This document shows, piece by piece, positions 1 to 4,718 of a stretch of 5,018 nucleotides of DNA; the first letter of the stretch is position 1; every line of letters begins with the position of its first letter. The translations under genes and the position numbers were made by a program. The stretch is from Acidimicrobiaceae bacterium (GTDB taxonomy: Bacteria > Actinomycetota > Acidimicrobiia > Acidimicrobiales > Acidimicrobiaceae), in contig JABEUO010000080.1 of NCBI GenBank assembly GCA_013044415.1, positions 1 through 5,018 of the forward strand, written 5' to 3'. Below the pieces are notes generated by a model. It saw nothing but the letters and a program-made list of their open reading frames with translations, had not been told where the DNA came from and made no database searches.

Positions 1-61
1 ATTTCTCAACAATCTTAAAGCCCCAATAAACTAGCTTGGCTTAAAGGTTCATTCCAGAAAG

Positions 62-613
62 GTGAGAAACACGAAATCCCAGAGTCAGCTGAAGGGCAGA
101 ATTGCATGGGCAGTGGGGGTGTTGCTATTGATAGGAATGGCCATTGGGGCGATTATGGCCGTTCCAACTTCTTCTACACCAACAAACCTCCCCCTTCCAT
201 ATCCAGAGATGTCAGCAACTAAATACCTGAGTCAGATATCTACCGGCGGTTACTTGCCTGCCAACGTCTCAAAGGCGACCTTCATACCCTCGTCATCGAA
301 ACTGGTTGGAGTGGAAAACTTTGATCAAGGTGCAGGCGCCTACGACCGGGGCCTAATTCTCGAAGTACCTATCCCAGCAGCTAAATTGAATTCCTTTTTT
401 GTGCCCGCATTAGGAAACCGAGGCTGGAAGATCCTCTCAAAGACAACATCACGCACTGGATCCAACCTGATAGCGAGAATCGCCGGATCCGATGGGAATT
501 TTTGGGAAATCGGTATAAAAACTCCACCCCCAAGCAGCTATGAGACGGTTTCGCCTCCCACTCCTAAAGGACTCTTGATCGAGTTGAGAATCCTCCAGAA
601 CCAGCCCCAATAG
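62..613 (+). CDS. Membrane-anchored extracytoplasmic protein of unknown function (183 aa)
   Basis: I do not recognise a named family. The protein has a short basic N-terminus (R2, K5, K11, R13), one hydrophobic segment at about residues 14-34, a Thr/Ser/Pro-rich linker (35-48), then a compact domain of about 130 residues. This is the layout of an N-terminally anchored or secreted protein with its domain outside the membrane. There is no lipobox cysteine, and in fact no cysteine at all. The domain contains a GW (121-122) followed by a strand-turn-strand stretch ending in GSDGNFWEIGI (142-152). I associate this pattern with small hypothetical proteins of actinobacteria, from memory only. The GTG at 62 is chosen because a stop lies in frame at 32-34 and later starts would cut into the membrane segment. 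The ribosome site is poor: AAAGG at 43-47 is 14 bases away and AGAAAGG abuts the start. The last residues are Pro/Gln-rich, and no clear terminator follows. Confidence 0.72.
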   Translation: MRNTKSQSQLKGRIAWAVGVLLLIGMAIGAIMAVPTSSTPTNLPLPYPEMSATKYLSQISTGGYLPANVSKATFIPSSSKLVGVENFDQGAGAYDRGLILEVPIPAAKLNSFFVPALGNRGWKILSKTTSRTGSNLIARIAGSDGNFWEIGIKTPPPSSYETVSPPTPKGLLIELRILQNQPQ

Positions 614-669
614 CGTAACTCCAGATCTCCCCTGATTAGAGCAGATCTCATCACGCCGGTCAAATGCCT

Positions 670-682
670 TGAGGTTACCTCA
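670..682. repeat. 13-bp odd-centred palindrome TGAGGT-T-ACCTCA
   Basis: Six bases on each side of a central T are exact inverted complements. The site lies about 57 bases after the stop of the first gene and far upstream of the deacetylase gene. Its single-base centre suits a dimeric DNA-binding protein better than an RNA hairpin. One copy only was seen in the window, so chance is quite possible. Confidence 0.3.
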
Positions 683-858
683 TAACCCTTGGCAACCCGG
701 AGACGGTTGGCCAAAACCGCCTCGAAACTATCCGCTGCTACCTTTGATCAAAAGCGCCCACAAACCCCATTGGTGCAGACGGGGAGGAAGTCGCCATCTA
801 CATTGCTGACAGTGGGTGGGCGTCGGTAGAGCACTCGATGTGCCAAGCTAGAAAGATA

Positions 859-892
859 GTTGGGCGGTAAATTGGCGGTAAATTTGCCCAGC
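859..892. repeat. 11-bp tandem direct repeat folding into a bulged hairpin
   Basis: The unit GGCGGTAAATT occurs twice back to back at 863-873 and 874-884. The same stretch is also an inverted repeat. TGGGC (861-865) pairs with GCCCA (886-890), AAATT (869-873) pairs with AATTT (881-885), a 3-base bulge (866-868) lies on the left arm, and the loop is 874-880. G859-C892 and a U860-G891 wobble extend it to about 12 pairs. No T-run follows, so it does not look like a standard intrinsic terminator. It could be a binding site for a repeat-recognising protein, a structured RNA element or a duplication relic. Confidence 0.6.
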
Positions 893-1166
893 AAGGCTTA
901 GGTCAAAAGCTAACTTTGTATCGTCAATGGCAACAGAGGGCCTCTGTGACGTCCAGAGATTTTCGTTCTAAGCTGATGGGATTGAGTGGGTGGAATTGTC
1001 GTGTGGGCAACCAGGCAGGACAACCATTTAGCCCACTGCCACCTTTATCGACCGTCCAGCGATTTCAAGCCTGTGAGAAGCAACCAAGCAACTTAATTTC
1101 TAACGGCGACCAATGCAAATCGATGATTTGGAAGTTTTTCATATCTTTATCGTTGAATCTAGGCAA

Positions 1167-1172
1167 TATAAC
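1167..1172 (+). promoter_or_regulatory. Possible -10 element (TATAAC) for the deacetylase gene
   Basis: TATAAC matches the bacterial -10 consensus at five of six positions and lies 16 bases before the ATG at 1188. Transcription would start near 1179, giving a leader of about ten bases that still contains GAGG (1181-1184). No good -35 hexamer is seen 16-18 bases upstream, so this is tentative. Confidence 0.3.
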
Positions 1173-1187
1173 GAAAAGTCGAGGATC

Positions 1188-2000
1188 ATGTCTGTACTTG
1201 TCTGCTTCCACGCTCACCCTGATGACGAAGTCATGCTTACCGCTGGGGTAATGATGAAAGCAAAGCGCGACGGCCACAGGGTGGTTCTCGTGACCGCCAC
1301 GGATGGAGCCTGCGGGGAATACCCACCGGGAATTCTCGCCGAGGGCGAGACCTTAGCGGACCGGAGGACCAAAGAGCTTGAGGCTGCGGCAAAAATAATC
1401 GGCATCGACAGACTCGTTTGGCTGGGATACAGAGACTCCGGGATGATGGGTACTCCCGACAATGAGAATCCATCCTGTTTTTGGCAAGCGGACATTCAGG
1501 AGGCCGCTAGCAGGCTAGAAGCGATTCTCAAAGAGGAGTCCGCTGACGTCCTCACGATCTATGACGATCATGGTGGATATGGCCACCCTGACCACATCCA
1601 AGTTCATCGGGTCGGGGTCCTTGCTGGAGAACTCGTCGGAATAAAAGCGATCTATGAGGCTACCATAAACCGAGATCACTTTTTAGAAATGATGAAGGCG
1701 GCGTCTGAGATTGCTGAGTTTGCCGACGTTGCCAACGAGTTCCTTGATCGTCTCGAAGAGTTCGATATGGGACAACCCGAATCCATGCTCACTACCGCAG
1801 TCGATGTGTCTGAATTCGCTCAAGCGAAAAGGGATGCTTTCTTTGCCCATGAATCCCAAGTGGCGCCGGACTCGTGGGTGAGAAAAATACCGGAAGATTA
1901 CTTCAAGGTAGCTTTCGCCAAAGAGTATTTCACCCTAAGGGGGGCATCCACCGGAATCAGAAGCGATGACCTTTTCGACTTTCCTTGGAACGAGACTTAG
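1188..2000 (+). CDS. PIG-L/LmbE-family zinc N-deacetylase or amidase (MshB/Mca-like, 270 aa)
   Basis: The protein is a Zn-dependent hydrolase of the PIG-L (GlcNAc-PI de-N-acetylase) family, which removes acyl groups from N-acyl glucosamine-type substrates. A near N-terminal strand leads into HAHPDDE (8-14). By analogy with MshB, H10 and D13 are metal ligands and D12 the catalytic base. The second motif is YGHPDH (131-136), with H136 as third ligand and H133 the family's other conserved histidine. The C-terminal AKRDAFFAHESQ (212-223) and EYFTL (246-250) also fit MshB/Mca relatives. At 270 aa it is slightly shorter than those enzymes. MshB makes mycothiol and Mca cleaves its conjugates. I cannot tell which applies, or whether the substrate is another sugar amide. 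The ATG at 1188 is preferred over the in-frame ATG at 1113 because the family begins with exactly this strand and GAGG lies just before it, although only three bases away. The gene converges on the radical SAM gene, overlapping by four bases. Confidence 0.9.
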   Translation: MSVLVCFHAHPDDEVMLTAGVMMKAKRDGHRVVLVTATDGACGEYPPGILAEGETLADRRTKELEAAAKIIGIDRLVWLGYRDSGMMGTPDNENPSCFWQADIQEAASRLEAILKEESADVLTIYDDHGGYGHPDHIQVHRVGVLAGELVGIKAIYEATINRDHFLEMMKAASEIAEFADVANEFLDRLEEFDMGQPESMLTTAVDVSEFAQAKRDAFFAHESQVAPDSWVRKIPEDYFKVAFAKEYFTLRGASTGIRSDDLFDFPWNET

Positions 2001-2008
2001 CTCGCTCC
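1987..2008. terminator. Candidate bidirectional hairpin over the convergent stop codons
   Basis: GGAACGAG (1987-1994) faces CTCGCTCC (2001-2008) across a six-base loop, ACTTAG, which contains both overlapping stop codons. In the plus-strand RNA there is one A-C mismatch (1990/2005). In the minus-strand RNA the same position becomes a U-G wobble, so all eight positions pair. On the plus side it is followed by a moderately T-rich stretch (ATATTTT, 2014-2020), but with no clean T-run directly after the stem. On the minus side purines follow. It could slow or end converging transcription, but it is not a textbook intrinsic terminator. Confidence 0.4.
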
Positions 2009-3223
2009 CATAATATTTTCCGCTAAATCAAGGTCCGAAATTAGGTACCCACAAGCTGGATCCTCTGCTAATGGATCACCAAAGGCGGCAAACGCTCGAG
2101 ATCTAGAACCACCACATAGATCTCGATATCCACAAACTCCACATCTTCCACTAAATTTCGCCTCGCGAATTGAGTGCAAAAGAGGGTGGTTTCGATATAT
2201 GTCCGTGAGCTCCGCTGACTTGATATTGCCAAGTGACACAGGTAGAAACCCAGATGGGTATACGTCGCCGTTATGGGCTACGAAAATTATCCCCTTCCCA
2301 TCCCTCGTTGCGACCGATGGTACTTTTGCCGGTCCTGGGGACTTGCCAAGCCTACTTATCAGGTCATTGCTCAGCTGTCTGTATAGATCCCCGGGCGGTA
2401 GTATTTGTGGGCCAGCGAAATTTGGCTCCTTTAGATTTGCGGCGACCCGTCTGAAAAAAGGCGCCTCGACGGTTCGAACCAAAAGACCATAGCTTGAGAC
2501 GTCGTAAAGGAACCTGGCCACGTCTTCGTTCTCGTCAGGAGCTAGTTCTAATAGAGCCGTTCCCCTGCCGACCTGGATAAGGAAGAAGACTTCCCAGATC
2601 TTTACGCCTAAGTCAAGCAGCTTCTCAGCCACCGCTGGAAGGTCCCGGTAAGTTGTCCGCATAACCGTCGAATTAACTTGCACGCTAAAACCATGCGCCA
2701 AGAGCCTTGATATCGCCTCCAGGGTGTGCGAGTAATGACCGTCTATCCCCCTGACAAGGTCGTGAGTCTTGTCGATTCCATCTAGCGAGATCGAGGCAGA
2801 CCTTACTCCCAACCGGTACATCTCATCGAGAGATTTATCACTTAAATGTTCACTCACCGCCGGCGAAATCGCAACTCTTATCCCAAGATCACTCGCATAC
2901 TTGATGAGTTCGAACTTGTCCGGCCTCATCATTATGTCCCCTCCGGTCAAGACCAAGATCGGTGGGGGTGTTCCAAAGGAAGCTACCTGCTCAATGAGGC
3001 GCCTCGAGGCATCACTATCCAGTTCACCAGGCATGCTATGAGAAATTGCTTGCGCCCGGCAGTGACTACAAGCCAATGGGCATGCCTTGGTGGTCTCCCA
3101 GAAAACCAGAATCGGCTTCTTGTCAAGGCGTAAAGCCCTTCCATGACCAACCTGTCCATGGGTCAGGTGTGAATGTTGGTGAGGGCCGTCGGTATCGGTT
3201 TCTTTTACGGTTACTTCTTCCAC
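1997..3223 (-). CDS. Radical SAM/SPASM-domain protein, TIGR04053-like (408 aa), function unknown
   Basis: This is a radical S-adenosylmethionine enzyme. The 4Fe-4S/SAM motif is CPLACSHC (C48, C52, C55), followed by a TGGD SAM-binding turn (93-96), PAVS and SISLDG strands (121-124, 144-149) and an NST-type strand near 184-186. The C-terminal region has C361, C364, C370 and C391 in CGVCGYRDLCGG...DPACGY, which resembles a SPASM/twitch auxiliary-cluster domain. From memory, WETTKACPLACSHCRAQA, VFFLIQVGRGTAL and DGKGIIFVAHNGDVYPSGFLP match the TIGR04053 radical SAM group, close to enzymes of the NirJ/Ahb/PqqE type. The substrate is not known. The first 35 residues are variable and include a His-rich run (H15, H17, H19, H22, H27), which could bind metal or be a linker. 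The start is GTG at 3223, with GAGGGA seven bases upstream. The gene stands alone on its strand, apart from a possible tiny ORF upstream. Confidence 0.92.
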   Translation of the reverse strand: MEEVTVKETDTDGPHQHSHLTHGQVGHGRALRLDKKPILVFWETTKACPLACSHCRAQAISHSMPGELDSDASRRLIEQVASFGTPPPILVLTGGDIMMRPDKFELIKYASDLGIRVAISPAVSEHLSDKSLDEMYRLGVRSASISLDGIDKTHDLVRGIDGHYSHTLEAISRLLAHGFSVQVNSTVMRTTYRDLPAVAEKLLDLGVKIWEVFFLIQVGRGTALLELAPDENEDVARFLYDVSSYGLLVRTVEAPFFRRVAANLKEPNFAGPQILPPGDLYRQLSNDLISRLGKSPGPAKVPSVATRDGKGIIFVAHNGDVYPSGFLPVSLGNIKSAELTDIYRNHPLLHSIREAKFSGRCGVCGYRDLCGGSRSRAFAAFGDPLAEDPACGYLISDLDLAENIMGAS

Positions 3224-3230
3224 GACCAGC

Positions 3231-3236
3231 TCCCTC
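3231..3236 (-). promoter_or_regulatory. Ribosome binding site GAGGGA deciding the GTG start of the radical SAM gene
   Basis: On the minus strand GAGGGA stands seven bases before the GTG at 3223-3221. It is the best Shine-Dalgarno match beside any gene in the window. It supports a GTG start that includes the His-rich N-terminal extension, rather than a later start near the conserved KPILVFWE strand. Confidence 0.6.
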
Positions 3237-3406
3237 GGGATTTACCAAGTTTGACGAAAACTTCTACCTCAAGCCGCCCCCACGTTAAGTCAGGTCGGTT
3301 GAGTAATCAGCATGAAGCTCATATCTCAAGGCTCGCGGACTTTCCGGCTAACTAAAGATCATAACGGCTCGGGAATCACCTCAGCGAAGGTCACCTACCC
3401 TTCCAT

Positions 3407-3454
3407 AGTTAGGCCAGGCGCCTTACAACTGACCCAAATCAAATAGGCTGCCTA
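3407..3454. promoter_or_regulatory. Cluster of palindromes upstream of the radical SAM gene
   Basis: AGTT-AGGC (3407-3414) can pair with GCCT-tac-AACT (3420-3430) around a CAGGC loop with a three-base bulge. The overlapping AGGCGCCT (3416-3423) is an exact 8-bp palindrome. TAGGC-T-GCCTA (3444-3454) is an exact odd-centred palindrome. Together they put the AGGC/GCCT theme three times within 48 bp, about 190-230 bp before the radical SAM start. This may be an operator region, but no known regulator's box was recognised. Confidence 0.25.
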
Positions 3455-3516
3455 AGTCACCCAGCTACCGTTCCACAGCGAGAGAACGAAGTCCTACAGC
3501 GGCGGCAAATCGCAAG

Positions 3517-3606
3517 TTATTCGCCTGGTCGATTCGGTTGCTCAACGTATTTGCGTAATATCGAAAGCTGTGCCTCACTGAAAGGCCCCACGAAAGAAGC
3601 AGCCAT
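3517..3606 (-). CDS. Possible 29-residue ORF upstream of the radical SAM gene
   Basis: An ATG at 3606 is preceded by AAGG at 3616-3613 with six bases between, a fair ribosome site, and the frame ends at TAA 3519-3517. The product starts MAASFVGPF, continues with the amphipathic-looking SEAQLSILRKYVEQ and ends NRPGE. It lies on the same strand as the radical SAM gene and about 290 bp before it. It has no cysteine, no glycine-rich core and no known precursor-peptide leader motif, so calling it a radical SAM substrate would be a guess. The same frame stays open upstream to 3684 without a start, so it may instead be the tail of a decayed gene, or chance. Confidence 0.2.
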   Translation of the reverse strand: MAASFVGPFSEAQLSILRKYVEQPNRPGE

Positions 3607-3734
3607 ACCACGCCTTGTAAGTGCATGATCAGCGTTGTCGCCTTTAGGAGAATTCCCAACGGCGCCGTCGCTCTGAGACGCCTGTCAGGGTCCTTAGCAG
3701 CCTCGATACCGAAACATTCGGAGTGAGGTTCACC

Positions 3735-3752
3735 AAAAGTTGTAAAACTTTT
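3735..3752. repeat. Perfect 7-bp AT-rich hairpin
   Basis: AAAAGTT (3735-3741) and AACTTTT (3746-3752) are exact inverted complements around a GTAA loop. The stem has only one G-C pair and no clean T-run follows it, so a terminator is unlikely. It lies about 100 bp upstream of the sulfurtransferase start and could be a protein-binding site. Confidence 0.35.
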
Positions 3753-3845
3753 ACGGCTACGAACCGGGTCTCGACCAAGGCCAATAAGTGCAAGGCGCTC
3801 CGACCTCATAACGGATGAAAGTGACTTTTGGCCCTTATTCCCCCT

Positions 3846-3851
3846 TAGGCT
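3846..3851 (+). promoter_or_regulatory. Possible -10 element (TAGGCT) for a leaderless sulfurtransferase transcript
   Basis: TAGGCT fits the loose TANNNT -10 pattern of actinobacterial promoters and sits exactly at -12 to -7 relative to the A of the ATG at 3858, the spacing expected if transcription begins at the start codon. A partial -35 match, GTGACT (3821-3826), is 19 bases upstream, which is slightly long. The lack of a good Shine-Dalgarno sequence before either possible start is consistent with a leaderless message. Confidence 0.3.
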
Positions 3852-4718
3852 GTGTCTATGTCTGCCAGTTCTGCCCTGCCTACAAGCCCGATGATCTCGA
3901 GCGAAGAACTATTAGAAATCTATCAACTCGAAGACGTGCTCGTCCTCGACTCGAGGTGGTACCTTGACGGCAGAAAAGGTATCGATTCATACCGCAAGGG
4001 CCATATTCCAGGGGCAATCTTTGTCGATGTTGAAACCGTATGCACGGGATCAGGTGGACCTTCCCGTGGAAGGCATCCCCTAAAAAGTCCAAAGGACTTC
4101 GTCGCTGCCCTAGCGAGCATTGGCGTCGGGTCTGGGATTCGGATCGTGTGCTACGACGACCAATTCGGCTCCATCGCCGCCCGCCTCTGGTGGATGCTCG
4201 ACCAACTTTCTGTCGATGTCAAAGTGCTAGACGGAGGATTTCAAGCATGGCGCGGTCCGGTGGAACTGAACGACACCGTACTGGATCCAAGCACAAACCC
4301 AATTTCAGCCCCCGATTCCTGGCCATCTGAAGCATTGGTTTCTACCGCCGACGTCTCCAGGATTTCGAGGTCAAAGGGTGCTTACATACTCGACGCCAGG
4401 GCAAGAGACAGGTATCTAGGTCATTTCGAGCCAATCGATCGAGTCCCGGGGCACATCCCCACCGCCAAGTCCTTCCCGTGGACGACAATGGTAGACAGGG
4501 ATGGTTTCCTTCCCCCAAATGAACTTCGGCAGCTATTTAATGGAGTGCTCAAAGACCCGTCAAAGCCGGTCATCTGCTCCTGCGGTTCGGGGATAACGGC
4601 CTGCCATCTGCTCCTTGGACTGCGCCATAGTGGTATTGGCGGAGGATTTCTCTATGAAGGCTCATACTCAGGCTGGTCATCGGATCCTAAGAGACCGATC
4701 TGTGTCGAAGAATGTTAA
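3852..4718 (+). CDS. Two-domain sulfurtransferase (rhodanese family, 3-mercaptopyruvate type, 288 aa)
   Basis: The enzyme transfers sulfur from 3-mercaptopyruvate or thiosulfate, through a cysteine persulfide, to cyanide or a thiol. Two rhodanese domains are present. The N-terminal one (about 15-135) has the structural motifs LDSRWYL (32-38), GHIPGAIFVDVE (50-61), GRHPL (73-77) and VLDGGFQAW (125-133), but its loop (CYDDQFG, 100-106) is the non-catalytic type. The C-terminal domain (about 160-285) has DARARDRYLG (181-190), GHIPTAKSFPW (200-210) and the active loop CGSGITA (244-250) with catalytic C244. The CGSG(V/I)TA loop is typical of mercaptopyruvate sulfurtransferases, whereas thiosulfate enzymes usually have CRKGVT. 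The arginines at 183-187 fall where substrate-binding arginines lie in the family. No signal peptide is seen, so it should be cytoplasmic. The start is GTG at 3852 or, perhaps better, ATG at 3858, two codons later. The length is normal for the family. The last codon overlaps the convergent acetyltransferase gene. Confidence 0.92.
   Translation: MSMSASSALPTSPMISSEELLEIYQLEDVLVLDSRWYLDGRKGIDSYRKGHIPGAIFVDVETVCTGSGGPSRGRHPLKSPKDFVAALASIGVGSGIRIVCYDDQFGSIAARLWWMLDQLSVDVKVLDGGFQAWRGPVELNDTVLDPSTNPISAPDSWPSEALVSTADVSRISRSKGAYILDARARDRYLGHFEPIDRVPGHIPTAKSFPWTTMVDRDGFLPPNELRQLFNGVLKDPSKPVICSCGSGITACHLLLGLRHSGIGGGFLYEGSYSGWSSDPKRPICVEEC

Larger units (their letters stand above)
614..1187. other. 574-bp stretch without a convincing gene
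   Basis: No reading frame here has a start, a ribosome site and a family-like protein. What it holds: two AGATCT hexamers (623-628, 643-648), a TGAGGT-T-ACCTCA palindrome (670-682), a CGGTT/AACCG stem (704-708/715-719), and an 11-bp tandem repeat with a hairpin (859-892). A frame on the plus strand from 748 to 870 reads plausibly as protein (GADGEEVAIYIADSGW at 772-819), but it has a stop just upstream (745-747), no good start and only 40 codons. It may be a remnant of a decayed gene, or chance. The right end (about 1160-1187) probably holds the promoter of the deacetylase gene. Confidence 0.6.
3237..3851. other. 615-bp stretch between divergent genes without a strong gene
   Basis: This region separates the divergently read radical SAM gene (minus) and sulfurtransferase gene (plus), so both promoters should lie in it. 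It contains a minus-strand frame of 114 codons (3465-3809) with no ribosome site and no family I recognise. A second minus-strand frame is open from 3684 to 3517, and within it lies a 29-codon ORF with a fair ribosome site. Palindromes are seen at 3407-3430, 3444-3454, 3659-3668 (ACGGCGCCGT) and 3735-3752. The two overlapping frames that each look partly protein-like could be a decayed, frameshifted gene. I see no tRNA, riboswitch or insertion-sequence ends. Confidence 0.55.

Noticed and set aside
14..46. CTTAAAG repeated at 14-20 and 40-46
   Set aside because: A seven-base repeat in A/T-rich upstream DNA is expected by chance, and no further symmetry or promoter spacing supports it.
623..648. 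Two AGATCT hexamers 20 bp apart as a terminator for the first gene
   Set aside because: Each hexamer is self-complementary. The paired stem would be only six bases with a 14-base loop and no T-run.
538..747. Minus-strand frame of 69 codons that reads plausibly as protein (ANRLRVAKGYEVTSRHL)
   Set aside because: It has no good start or ribosome site and runs antisense into the end of the first gene. It is most likely a chance open frame.
815..890. GGTAGAGCA (825-833) resembles a tRNA D-arm
   Set aside because: No matching acceptor stem, anticodon arm, GGTTCGA T-loop or CCA end follows at tRNA distances, so it is a chance match.
1113..1187. Longer N-terminus for the deacetylase, starting at 1113
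   Set aside because: The extra 25 residues precede the family's normal first strand and there is no ribosome site at 1113. The ATG at 1188 has GAGG just before it.
916..1251. Plus-strand ORF of 111 codons
   Set aside because: Its composition is not protein-like, it has no ribosome site, and its end overlaps the well-supported deacetylase gene in another frame.
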